The position numbers and the translations under genes are program-made. The notes under the pieces are model-generated. The model had not been told where the DNA came from. It saw nothing but the letters and a program-made list of their open reading frames with translations, and did not search any database. A DNA stretch of 64,000 bases from Aeoliella mucimassa (GTDB taxonomy: Bacteria; Planctomycetota; Planctomycetia; Pirellulales; Lacipirellulaceae): assembly GCF_007748035.1 (NCBI RefSeq), contig NZ_CP036278.1, positions 6,510,001-6,574,000 on the forward strand. Direction: 5' to 3'. Below, in pieces: positions 18,482-27,222 of this stretch. The number at the start of each line of letters is the position of its first letter. The first letter of the stretch is position 1.

Positions 18482-19961
18482 CTAAGGGCAAGGCGGCCTG
18501 CGTAGGTGTGCCCTCTTTTCGCCAATGGGTCTTACCTTGTTAGATACAGCATTTGAATCACTTGGATGTGTCCCACCAGTACGCCCCATGATGCGTGCAT
18601 CCTCAGCGATCTCCCTCGCCGTTTTACCACCGAGAACTTCTTCTGTCGAGGCTGCACCAGTGTTAGGGTCATAGCGTCCTACGTTTTCCCAATGGTCCAA
18701 ACGTGTATCGGTATCGCCGGACTGGCCGATGTATTGCTGACCAGGAAACCATTGATCCGGAAATTCATAAATCCCTTCGACATTATGCACCAATACAGCC
18801 AGACCGTCACCCACAATGTAGAAAGTATGCACACCTTCTACACTTAGGTTGTATGTATCAACCTCCGTCTTCTCCTCGGCGACCGCAATTACACGTACTT
18901 CTTCCAACTTGTCCGTCATCAACTCATCACCGATTTTCAGATCGACAGCATTTTGCCACCCCCGTTCGGTGGTCCAAATTGGGTGCTTGCCAGTGGCTCG
19001 ATAGTGGGCATCCGACTTGCCATCGCCATCCTCGTCCACGTCGATGTGAATCAGCCGCTTAGTCCAGTTCTTCGGCACCGCCACGACCTTGTACGCCTTC
19101 GGTTTCTCGTCATCCTCGGGATTGTCGGCCAGCACCATGTCGCCTGGCTCAACATCTTCGATGGCCTTGGTTGATCCATCAGCCATCAGGATCAAAGTTC
19201 CAGGTGGGAAGCAGGGATCTTCCCAGAATCGCCATCTGCGGCGACCACAGGGAGTTCGTTGCATTCCGAACTTCACACCTTTGATCGCACCCGCTACTGT
19301 TCCAGCGGTACTACCAAGTCTGCCTGAACCGTCGGCGACCCGCTCCACTCGCTCAGCTTCGCTGAGTTCTTCACCTGTTTCGATATCGTATCCCGAGAAT
19401 CCTTCGACCAGTTGGTTGGTTCCAATGAACTCTCCGACGCCAAGGCGAACTCCGTGCTTTTGCCCAACCGCGTATGCATGTCTGACATCCTGAACTGTAG
19501 CATTGACCGACCCACGAGTATCCAATCCTCCCTGGACCATCCCGCCAGCACTTCGAATCAGATTGCCTGCAAAAGCTCCGGTACCAGCGCCGTAATCGTT
19601 CTCGGTCCAATAGCCTGCCGCTTCAACTCCACTAGCAACGTAATCAGCACCTCCACTCGCGACATTGCCCCAAGCCTCACCCGTGTCGAGAGGATTCCAG
19701 CTTGCACGTGGGTGCCAGGGCATCACGAGTTTTTGACCGAACCAGTTAAACAAGCCCAATGGATCGGAATACCCCGTCGGCATCCCCCCCACATAGGCAT
19801 ACAGATTCATCCCCCCCCGCGTACCCAATCGGGTCCCGATTCACGAACCGCCCAAGCTGCGGGTGGTAGTAGCGGTAGCGGGAGTACTGGAGGCCTGTTG
19901 CCGGATCGAGTCTCCTGCCGGTATAGAGAAATCTATGGGAATCTTTGTCAAGCGTGGTTTC
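18482..19961 (-). pseudogene. Truncated RHS tip with Hint domain and GIY-YIG-like toxin; frameshifted at a G8 tract
   Basis: The intact reading part is 18482-19828 (448 residues). Upstream, to 19961, the strand still encodes the RHS core (FLYTGRRLDPATGLQYSRYR, then GRFVNRDPIG) but in another frame, joined through a run of eight G (plus-strand C at 19811-19818); seven G would restore RDPIGYAGGMNLYAY. The downstream order is: RHS core end, linker with helical glycine-rich segment, Hint domain (Cys206 in CFPPGTLI to His348-Asn349 in VLVHN), then a toxin domain with GIY (352-354), YIG (366-368), Arg376, and downstream Glu and Asn residues as in GIY-YIG nucleases. The Hint domain would cut the toxin free. 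The N-terminal shell of a full RHS protein is absent, so this is an orphan tip or a broken gene. An IS110 element lies upstream. Confidence 0.85.
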
Positions 19962-19964
19962 TTA

Positions 19965-20218
19965 GGGGATCATCATTTTCTCCTATTGTCGGATGTTTTA
20001 TTTCGTTGAACCAAGACCGCTGGGGTATGCGAGTCATCGGACCTGCCGTCCGTGCTCAAACATCTATGCGGTGATCACCCGCCACTCCGTTGGCAAGTGT
20101 CCCATAAAAACGTCGGCGAAGAATGTCCCATTCACTCGTGCGCCGATCGGAGTCGCTCTCCGCCGGCATTCTCTATATCGAGATCATCCTGGCTTACGGT
20201 CGGTTCGTTCGTGGATGG
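19965..20218. other. Unassigned stretch between RHS remnant and IS110 gene
   Basis: RHS similarity stops at an in-frame stop at 19962-19964. No continuation of the RHS shell was found in any frame here. The sequence probably includes the right noncoding end of the IS110 element, but I cannot place its border. Confidence 0.35.
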
Positions 20219-21244
20219 CTACTTGGCCGCGGCAAACTGGTAGGCTCGTCCGTCGCGGAGCATGGCGTGGACGACCAAGAGCAGTCGCCGGGCAATCGCA
20301 CAGGTCGCCTTTTTCTTGCCGGTGCGTTGGCTTAATCGCTCGAAGGTCGTCCGCCAGCGGCTGCTCGATTGCTTGACCCGGTGGGCCAGTTGAATCATCG
20401 CCCACCGCAACAGCGGCGAGCCCGCTTTGGTGATGCCCAAGGCCTTGCGGTGGCCATCGCTTTCGCGGAACCCGGGCGACAGTCCCGCAAAGGCGACCAC
20501 CGCATCGCCGCTAGTAAACCGTCGCCAGTCGCCCAACTCGGCCAGTAGCACGTTGATGGTCACCGGACCTGCGCCGGGAAGCGTGGCCAACACCTCGCGG
20601 GCTTCGCGTTCGGCCAGCGGTGCCCGCTCGGCGAACTCACGCAACCGGCAATCGACGTTCGCCAAGTGGTGCCGGGCCTGGTCGAGGTCTTCCAACAGGT
20701 CGTCAACGAGCCACCGTTCTTCGTCGAGAAATTGAAACTGTCTGAGGGCCTTCCGCCCGATGCGAGTGAACAGGTCGCGGCGGTCGGCGTTGTAACGGGT
20801 CAATAGCGCGCGAATCGTGGTCTTGATCGAGGTGATGCGATTCTGCACCTTCTGCCGTCGGCGGATCAGCGAGCGATGTTGCCGCACGCGGGGCGTGGCT
20901 CGCCACGCTTCGGGGATCATGTTGTGAGCCAGAAAGTCGGCCAGCGTCTGGGCATCGATCTTGTCGCTCTTGCGAGTGCTGTCGGCGATGACGCGGAGTT
21001 TATGGGGGTGGGCGATCACCACCCGCCGGGCCAGCGGTTCGGCCAGGGCCGCAAACCAGTCGTAGCCGATGGTCGCCTCGACGGTGATGCAAAACTCCCC
21101 GAGCGAGGCGAGGAACTCGCCGATCTGATCGGGCTCGTCGCAGCGTAGTCGCTTTCGCTGGACGACTCGCGTGGAGTGGTCGTGCCATTCGACCACGCAC
21201 AGGCTAACGGTCTTCTTATGCAAATCGGCACCAACGTACTTCAT
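20219..21244 (-). CDS. IS110-family transposase (DEDD recombinase)
   Basis: 341 residues from the ATG at 21244, preceded by AAGGAG; the frame is open much further upstream, but that extension lacks protein character. The N-terminal DEDD domain shows VGADLHKKTVSLCVVEW, ITVEATIGYDW and SDKIDAQTLADFL. The C-terminal Transposase_20 domain shows VLATLPGAGPVTINVLLAELG, then FAGLSPGFRESDG and ALGITKAGSPLLRW, where Ser is the expected nucleophile. Length and order are complete for IS110. It lies between the truncated RHS gene and the caspase-like pseudogene, on the same strand as both. Confidence 0.92.
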   Translation of the reverse strand: MKYVGADLHKKTVSLCVVEWHDHSTRVVQRKRLRCDEPDQIGEFLASLGEFCITVEATIGYDWFAALAEPLARRVVIAHPHKLRVIADSTRKSDKIDAQTLADFLAHNMIPEAWRATPRVRQHRSLIRRRQKVQNRITSIKTTIRALLTRYNADRRDLFTRIGRKALRQFQFLDEERWLVDDLLEDLDQARHHLANVDCRLREFAERAPLAEREAREVLATLPGAGPVTINVLLAELGDWRRFTSGDAVVAFAGLSPGFRESDGHRKALGITKAGSPLLRWAMIQLAHRVKQSSSRWRTTFERLSQRTGKKKATCAIARRLLLVVHAMLRDGRAYQFAAAK

Positions 21245-21426
21245 GGGAATCTCCTTGCGTCGGGGTGAGACGGGCGAATAACCGTCCGTCGGTGTACCAC
21301 GCCCCGGTGCACGCGACAACGCACGCAACGGGCTGATTCCCATGTTTTCACTCGTTATCGATGTCGCTACAAGCAGTGTGTTTGCACCATTCGACACGGA
21401 GTCCGCGGCGTCCTTCGCGTAAGTCC
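21245..21426 (-). ncRNA. Candidate bridge-RNA region of the IS110 element
   Basis: The noncoding leader of IS110-group recombinases is known to encode a structured bridge RNA that pairs with donor and target DNA. This ~180-nt gap between the recombinase start and the neighbouring gene end is the matching place. A stem GACGG...CCGTC (21269-21286) is visible, but the full two-loop structure was not resolved by eye. Element borders are unknown. Position-based inference. Confidence 0.35.
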
Positions 21427-21442
21427 AAGAGCAAACGCTCTT
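21427..21442 (-). terminator. Weak terminator-like hairpin after the caspase-like gene
   Basis: AAGAGC-AAAC-GCTCTT forms a 6-bp stem that overlaps the stop codon of the caspase-like gene. No run of T follows on the minus strand, so it may not terminate transcription on its own. Confidence 0.3.
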
Positions 21443-23475
21443 ACTTCGCAATGCGGCCCGCAACGAGTAGTAGCGAGGCGAGGCCTGCCATGAGCATGGC
21501 GCCGGTCGGTTCGGGGACCTGAACTGCTGCGGGGGGCGATAGTCGGCTGCCGAAGAAGGCCTTCCACTCGGTGTATTGATCGAGACCGATGTCGGTACCG
21601 GCCACGTCGTTGGGCAGCGTTCCGGCCGGTGCGCCGAAGTTGTCGCGCCATACGGTGTAGTCGCCGAGGTCCACGACACCATCGTTGTTGAAGTCGCCCG
21701 GCAGCGAAGTGAGCATGTCGCGAAAGGCTTGCTCGCCTTCGGTCATGAGTTCCAGCAGCCCCGCGGTACCAAAGTCGTCGGTCACCGCAGCGAACGCCCC
21801 CAATTCCACATCAATCGGCTCGGTCGCCCACGATCCGAATTCATCGCGTTCGTAGCCGTTGAACTGCGACCGGTGGAACCATGGGATGTGTCCGTTCGGA
21901 TTGACGCGGAGGCTGTGATTCGGATCCTTCATCGCCACGCGAGCGTCGTACATATCGGTCAGCAGTTTTTCGGAACCGTACAGTTCGTTCATTGGCGACA
22001 CACGGACCCACTCCATCAGTTCGCGAAACGAGAGTCCATCCTGATTCAAGTCGGCCATCGTGAACCCGTCCTCGGTCACCTGCAACGCACTCACCACCGC
22101 AGCGGTAAACATTCCCTGTTAGGTCTTGAAGTTCTCGGTGCCGGGAAGTTGTGTTTCCTCCACCTGAGAGAGCTTGGCAAACGATAGGGCCGTTTGATAC
22201 TCCGGCGCAGCTGCCAGCAGGGCCGTGCGTGGCAATGTCGCCAGATCGGTTGGCCCCGTAGAGCCATCCTCATGGCCATTCAAGGCAATCGCGTCCTCGC
22301 GCGAGGTCCAGAATCCACCACTATGGCAAGCGTCGAGCATAAAGACCTTGTCGACCTGTGCCCAAATCGGATCTCTGGTGAAGTACTCCGTCAAGGCGTC
22401 GTCGGACAACAAAGCATTGCGACTCAACACGAGCGCTTCGTCGCCGTTGGGCTCGCTGGATGTGCCGGTTCGCTGCACTCCATGCCCCGAATAATAGAAC
22501 ACAAAGTTATCGCCAGGTTGCAGATACTGTTTGACATTGTCGAGGCGAGCGAACACTTGCTCGCTAACCTCGGCAGTCGACTGCATGTTGTTATAGATAT
22601 TTGGCAACACATAACGGCTGTAGCTTTGCATGCCAAACGCATCCTGCATGGCTTTGACCATCGCACTTGTGTCGCGGCCGGCATCGATCGCGGTGATGTC
22701 GGGCGCGCCGAGAAAGAACCCGTGCGTGGTACCAGCATTGGCCTTGATGTTATCGACCCAGACGTTGTCGACCGTTCCTCCATTGGGATCATTGACCTCG
22801 AAGGTGACCCGATCGAGCTGATTCCAGCCCGATAGATTGACGTGCGTGTACTGCGACTCATAGCGAGGTCGCAGCCCGTTTTCCGTTTCCACTTGCGTGA
22901 TGTTGGGCAACTGGAGCGATACGGTTTTGGTCTGCAGTTCATTCCACCGCTCGGGCGAACTGGGATCCTTTGTTTTGTCTTCACGCCATCCGCGGATCGT
23001 GGCCGTCAGTGGCTCGGGATAACTGCGATAGTTACTCAACACCGGCGGGGCAATGTCGAGCGACCGCATATTAAGCCGCGGAAAATACGAAGCGGTGCTT
23101 CCCACTCTCAAACCATTGATCGGCGTGATACTCGTTGGGTCGTGCGTGCTTTGCCGCGACGCCCACTCCAAGTACGGGCGCACATCGGGAGGCGACTCGC
23201 CGCCGAACGAATTGTAGGCCTGCGAAACACTCGACGTGTAATCCCACTTGTTGTGATAGAACGGGTCGGTCCAACCAACCGGAGGTTCCCAAGTGCTGAG
23301 CGACGGGACCGCGCTAGGCGAGACATCCGACTGGCCGTATTCGTCGAATGTGACGGTTCGCGCACGTCGTCCCAGCCAATCGATCCCCAAGCGGGGGCAA
23401 TGCCGATGACCGAGAAGCTCAACACGACAAGTAGTGTCGCACCAACAACAACCGGCAGAGTGATTCGCAACTTCA
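21441..23475 (-). pseudogene. Caspase-like (peptidase C14) PEP-CTERM protein, disrupted by a frameshift and an in-frame TAA
   Basis: Most of the protein is in one frame. 22122-23360 encodes a p20 caspase fold with FVFYYSGHGVQ (catalytic His, near 22490) and VFMLDACHSGGF (catalytic Cys, near 22330). An in-frame TAA at 22119-22121 then interrupts it. The same frame continues QGMFTAAVVSALQ and DLNQDGLSFRELMEWV, which is the normal downstream part of caspase domains, then a dockerin-like GDFNNDGVVDLGDYTVWRD and a PEP-CTERM tail (VPEPTGAMLMAGLASLLLVAG). The signal peptide (LPVVVGATLLVVLSFSVIG) lies in a different frame at about 23365-23475, so a frameshift lies near 23345-23375. If intact it would be a secreted, surface-sorted caspase-like protease. 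Confidence 0.75.
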
Positions 23476-23666
23476 GGTCCCCAACATAAGATGCAGGACC
23501 GCACCCGCGGCCCGAATCGCCTATGCTAGTTACGTCCCCTGATCGGGTCAATATTTGCGAAAACAGCCTCTCCACAAGGCAATTTCCACCCCCCCGTCAG
23601 ACGGGCAGACTCGAGCCAGCGTCGGCCGCCATGTTGCTACTTGCCCAGCGGAAGTGGAGCTCCCCC
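23476..23666. other. Short intergenic region
   Basis: About 190 bases between the disrupted caspase-like gene and the terminator of the LESLEAR-motif gene. A fragment reading GRLEPASAAML on the plus strand resembles the end of a PEP-CTERM gene (compare EPASAVML at 14430) and may be a remnant. Confidence 0.3.
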
Positions 23667-23667
23667 C

Positions 23668-23708
23668 AAAAAACCGACGCTTCGGACCCCTAAGGACCCG
23701 AAGCGTCG
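23668..23708 (-). terminator. Rho-independent terminator of the LESLEAR-motif gene
   Basis: On the minus strand, CGACGCTTCGG pairs with CCGAAGCGTCG (11 bp, 12-nt loop) and is followed by six T. It lies about 70 nt after the stop of the 23781-24830 gene. Confidence 0.85.
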
Positions 23709-23780
23709 TGTTCCACATCGTCGTGTTGTCACCGACTCTCCGATGGGTACCAGGTGCGTTGTGGCGACCGCCGTGCGGGG

Positions 23781-24830
23781 TTACTTGCGGCGGCCCGGTT
23801 TGGCGTGGTCGTGGTTGTTGCGAAACTCCTTGCGAATGGCGGCCACGTCGCTGGCGATGGTGTGCAGGTCGGTCTTGGTTAGCCCGCTCTCGGCGATGTC
23901 GGCCCAGAGTTCGTCGCGGAGTTCCTGCGAGATGTTCGCGCTCTGGAGCACCGCGTCGAAGCTTTCGGCAATCGAGGCCTTCTCCTCTTGGGTGATCACC
24001 CCATCGTTGCGCGCGGCCCGCACTTCTTTGGCGAGGTCGACGACCAACCGCCATTCAGGGCGGGTCGCCTGGCTGGTGATCGCTTGCAGGTCGGCGCGAA
24101 TCTCCTGCGCCAGTTCGGGTGTCATCGACGTGTGGTCGGCGATGTCGCTCAGGTCGCTGAACAGCGTGCGGAGGTTCTCTTTCTGCACGTCGCTGACAAT
24201 CGGTTCGCGGTTCTGGAACTCCTCGGCAATCGCCACCAGATCGTCGACGATCGTCTCGACGTCCTGCTGGTCGACCCCCGAGGCAGTGACGATGCCTTGC
24301 AGGTCGGCGACCACCGCTTCCACTTCCTCCGCTTCGATGCCTGCACTCTCGAGCACCGCAGCAAAGTCGGTTTTCAGCTTCGCGATCTCAGGCACCGTGA
24401 ACTCGCCATCTTCGGCCGCCGCTTGGAAGTCTTCCTTCAGCGCGGTTACCAACTCCTCTTCCGGCACCGTCGCACCAGTGGCGATTGCTTGCAGGTCGGT
24501 CATCAGCTGCTCGATCTGCTCCGGCGTAACTTCCGAGTCGGCGGCAATTGCCTTGAGGTCGGTTGCCAGTTGCTTGAGGTTGGCTTTTTGGGCGTCGCTG
24601 ATCAAGTCGAACTTGGCCTCGCGCCGTTCGGCGACGTGCTTCGACACGATCGCGGTAGCCGCTTCGGAACCATCACCAAACCCACCGACGTCCATCGCCG
24701 CAGCGAAGTCGCCCGCCATCATGGCGCGAGCCTCAAGAGATTCCAATCCATGGAACTTGCCTTGGCGGTGCTGCGAACGGGACTTCGACTTGGCCGCGAA
24801 AGGACGAGAAATGCGAGTCAGAAGATTCAT
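23781..24830 (-). CDS. LESLEAR-motif secreted helical-repeat protein
   Basis: 349 residues from the ATG at 24830 (MNLLTRISRPFAAKSKSRSQ), preceded by GAAGAGG; the frame stays open upstream, but that part is not protein-like. After a basic start comes FHGLESLEARAMMAGDFAAA, the LExLExR-type motif found near the N-terminus of many planctomycete and other exported proteins. The rest is built of repeated ~70-residue helical units of the type LISDAQKANLKQLATDLKAI, then SEVTPEQIEQLMTDLQAI. No catalytic motif is seen. A block matching the promoter region of the ECF sigma gene at 25977 lies 65 nt upstream, so the sigma factor probably controls it. Function unknown, possibly structural. Confidence 0.85.
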   Translation of the reverse strand: MNLLTRISRPFAAKSKSRSQHRQGKFHGLESLEARAMMAGDFAAAMDVGGFGDGSEAATAIVSKHVAERREAKFDLISDAQKANLKQLATDLKAIAADSEVTPEQIEQLMTDLQAIATGATVPEEELVTALKEDFQAAAEDGEFTVPEIAKLKTDFAAVLESAGIEAEEVEAVVADLQGIVTASGVDQQDVETIVDDLVAIAEEFQNREPIVSDVQKENLRTLFSDLSDIADHTSMTPELAQEIRADLQAITSQATRPEWRLVVDLAKEVRAARNDGVITQEEKASIAESFDAVLQSANISQELRDELWADIAESGLTKTDLHTIASDVAAIRKEFRNNHDHAKPGRRK

Positions 24831-24894
24831 GTGTGCCTCTTCGATAGAGTCTTGAGTAGAGGTGACCCCCGAGCCACGCGTCGGGAGATTCCTC

Positions 24895-24929
24895 CTGTAA
24901 TTGCTCCGAAGAAGACAAACGGGGACAAC
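24895..24929 (-). promoter_or_regulatory. Candidate ECF promoter for the LESLEAR-motif gene
   Basis: Read on the minus strand: GTTGTCCCCGTT, 13 nt, GCAATTACAG. The region in front of the ECF sigma gene has GTTGTCCCCGTT, 14 nt, GCAATAACAG. Two matched blocks at -35/-10-like spacing in front of neighbouring genes indicate a shared promoter. Confidence 0.65.
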
Positions 24930-24976
24930 TTTTCCGATAAGTTTGTCGCGATGCATCGATAGCATCGGGCAACCGA

Positions 24977-25906
24977 TTAGCGAGCGCGCCGGGCGTTGGT
25001 GTGCCCCGCCGCATCGAACCAGTCTTCTGCTAGCTCGTGTTCGTCGAGCAGATCGAGCGTCATCTTCATGCGGCCGAACTGCGCTTCGTCGCGCTGCCCC
25101 TCTTCCAGCTGCCAGTCGATCACCACCCGGCGAGCGATGCCGGTCGTGGTATCGGCCCACACGTCGATTTGTTTCGGGGCCCTCGTGTCTTGCAGTCGGC
25201 GGATGCCTCGCACATGGCGGCACTCCACCTTGGTGCTCTGGTCGTCGCTAGTGAGATCGAGCAGCCGCTCGTTGTCGAGCGATTCGAGATCGAAGTCGCG
25301 GGCCATCCACTCCAGCACGGTCGAGAGATGCAGCACCTGCGATTCGTTCGGATCGCGAGCCGCCAGCCACCGCCCGAGCATCCGTTGGTCGCCCCGCATC
25401 ACCGGACCTATCGGTGGCACCACCCACGACTCGTCGCCATTGGAGCCGAACCACACTTCGCGCATCGCGATCGGCGACGGGCGGCGAATCGCGAATCGGT
25501 TGGCCCCGTCGACGTACAGGTCCCAGTGCACGGTCACGTCGCCGACCACCGGCCGGCGGGCGATGGTCACCACTCGGTAATGTCGCGGGCCGCGCGCGGT
25601 CGCGACTTCCAAACTTCGTAACACCGTCGCGTGGGCACTCCGCGAGGTATCGAGCAGCGGCCACAACAGCCCGAGAGCCAGCAGCACCGTGGCGGCCATC
25701 GCCAGCCGGGCCCAACGCCAGTGCGAAGCGGAGCTCGCACGATGCGGGCGTGGCGTTGGTTCCGGCCGGTTGATGGAGTCCATCGCCTGGGCGATCCGCC
25801 GCTCGCGACCTGCCGTATCAGGCCGCAGCGCCTGACTCAGCAAGGCTTCGACGAATCGCTCGTCGGCCGCTTGCAGGTCGGGCTGGGGATCGTGGGGCTC
25901 AGGCAT
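24977..25906 (-). CDS. Membrane protein downstream of the ECF sigma gene, probable anti-sigma factor
   Basis: 309 residues from the ATG at 25906 (MPEPHDPQPDLQAADERF); an ATG four codons earlier is possible. About 85 cytoplasmic residues are followed by one transmembrane helix (RLAMAATVLLALGLLWPLL) and a large exported domain with YRVVTIARRPVVGDVTVHWDLYVDG, an outer-membrane-sensor-like beta sequence. A short cytoplasmic N-terminus, one helix and a periplasmic domain, placed 70 nt after an ECF sigma gene, is the usual anti-sigma arrangement. No HxxxCxxC zinc motif is present. Anti-sigma role is inferred from layout and position. Confidence 0.75.
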   Translation of the reverse strand: MPEPHDPQPDLQAADERFVEALLSQALRPDTAGRERRIAQAMDSINRPEPTPRPHRASSASHWRWARLAMAATVLLALGLLWPLLDTSRSAHATVLRSLEVATARGPRHYRVVTIARRPVVGDVTVHWDLYVDGANRFAIRRPSPIAMREVWFGSNGDESWVVPPIGPVMRGDQRMLGRWLAARDPNESQVLHLSTVLEWMARDFDLESLDNERLLDLTSDDQSTKVECRHVRGIRRLQDTRAPKQIDVWADTTTGIARRVVIDWQLEEGQRDEAQFGRMKMTLDLLDEHELAEDWFDAAGHTNARRAR

Positions 25907-25976
25907 GGCGGGCAGCACTCGGTCGCTAGGTTTGTTGGGTTCGGTGATGGATTGAGCGGGAAACGGGCTCGTATAT

Positions 25977-26510
25977 TTAGGACGGTTCGGGGGCCAGCAG
26001 TCGGCGGTTCAGGCAATCGAGCAGGCGGACCTTCGCGCGTTGCAGACGTTTCTTCAGGGCCTCGGCACTCAGCGCGAGTTGCTCCCCGACGTCGGCAAGC
26101 GACAACTCGTGGGCGTATCGCAAGTCGACCGGCTCGCGATACTGCTCCGGCAACTGCTCGACACATTGTCGCAGCGCGTCGAGTTTCTCGTCGAACGTAT
26201 CGCCTGGCAAACCATGGAACCGCTCGAACCGCTGGTTCAGGTGCTCGAGCACGTCGTGCCCCACGGTTTCGTCCCGCCGGGCCGCCTGACGATAGTGCGA
26301 AAGCACCAGCTTCGCAGCGATGCCCCGCAGCCAAGGACCAAACGGGCGCTCGGCGTCGTAGTCGTCGAGCTTCCGCCAGGCGGTAAGCAAGGTTTCCTGA
26401 AACACATCGTCGGCCGCAGCCGCATCACGCACGGCCGCCCTCAAGTAGGCGGTGAGCATGTCGGCATTTTCGCGGACCAGGATTTCAAACAGTTTCTTCG
26501 CGTCGGCCAT
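25977..26510 (-). CDS. RNA polymerase ECF-type sigma factor
   Basis: 177 residues from the ATG at 26510 (MADAKKLFEILVRENADML). Region 2 shows TAYLRAAVRDAAAADDVFQETLLTAWRKL and GPWLRGIAAKLVLSHYRQ; region 4 shows LRYAHELSLADVGEQLALSAEALKKRLQRAK. It resembles the planctomycete/verrucomicrobial ECF group. The gene is followed by a probable membrane anti-sigma gene. It has a promoter-like block 37 nt upstream that is repeated before the LESLEAR-motif gene, so it likely autoregulates. Confidence 0.92.
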   Translation of the reverse strand: MADAKKLFEILVRENADMLTAYLRAAVRDAAAADDVFQETLLTAWRKLDDYDAERPFGPWLRGIAAKLVLSHYRQAARRDETVGHDVLEHLNQRFERFHGLPGDTFDEKLDALRQCVEQLPEQYREPVDLRYAHELSLADVGEQLALSAEALKKRLQRAKVRLLDCLNRRLLAPEPS

Positions 26511-26546
26511 GACCATTCCGGTAAGTACTCGCAGCAGCCCCTTCTG

Positions 26547-26582
26547 CTGTTATTGCTATCAAGTCGAACCAACGGGGACAAC
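26547..26582 (-). promoter_or_regulatory. Candidate autoregulated ECF promoter of the sigma gene
   Basis: Minus strand: GTTGTCCCCGTT, 14 nt, GCAATAACAG, ending 36 nt before the ATG. Matches the block at 24895-24929 in both parts. Confidence 0.65.
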
Positions 26583-27222
26583 AATCGCCAAAAAACAGAG
26601 AGACGGCGGATAATGAGGCCCCGCGGGCGGCAAGCCGCAGCAGTTACGTGGGGCAAATAAGGTGAATGATTACCGCCAACTAGGAGCGTGAAAACAGAGC
26701 ACGTTTCTACCCACTTTTTCCTATTAATTGGCCACCTGAACCGTTCCAATAGTACCTGTGGGCTGCGGCCCGGTTGGTTCTTTGACAACTTGGTGAGTGC
26801 GACCAAATGGGGGTTACCCATGACGATGCCCATCGGGGTGACCGGCACATCGGCCCAGCGATGGCCGCTTGTTGGTGGTGCCCCCGGGGTGGGGGCTTTT
26901 GGTTTTGACTTACGTCGATTCGACATTGCGTAAGTCGCTATGCTCCAACGAGTTGCGGAAAATGGCGGCGGCGTAAGAATTGCCCCCACGGATCGTTTTC
27001 CTGAATTGGGGGCGGGGGCTTTTGGCGTAAGTCGCTTTGCAGCAACGCTTTACGTCGACTGGTGCTGGTTGCCGCTGGGGGCAAAACTCCCCATGCGTCC
27101 TCTCGATAGTCTCCTTGATCGATCGCGATGCTTTGCGACCCTTGGGGTACACTTTCGGTAGTCATGGATCGCCTGCTCGGCGATGCCGATTTGCCCTGTT
27201 GCTCGTTTGCCATTGGACGCCG
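26583..27222. other. Divergent intergenic region with G-rich hairpins and GACTTACG repeats
   Basis: No gene was recognised. Two similar blocks end in GGGGGCTTTTGG (near 26892 and 27014) preceded by GCCCCC, so each can fold into a terminator-like stem. Around them lie GACTTACG (26907-26914), CGTAAGTC (26929-26936 and 27026-27033) and TTTACGTCGAC (27049-27059), which form inverted repeats. Confidence 0.6.

Noticed and set aside
21245-21682. N-terminal extension of the IS110 transposase
   Set aside because: Overlaps the 3' end of the caspase-like gene and lacks protein character; AAGGAG precedes the ATG at 21244.
22119-22121. Recoding or stop read-through at TAA in the caspase-like gene
   Set aside because: TAA is not a selenocysteine codon and no slippery site or recoding structure is visible; a second lesion in the same gene points to decay.
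24831-25223. N-terminal extension of the LESLEAR-motif protein
   Set aside because: Arg/His-rich shadow of the membrane protein gene; the ATG at 24830 has a good ribosome site and the expected basic start.
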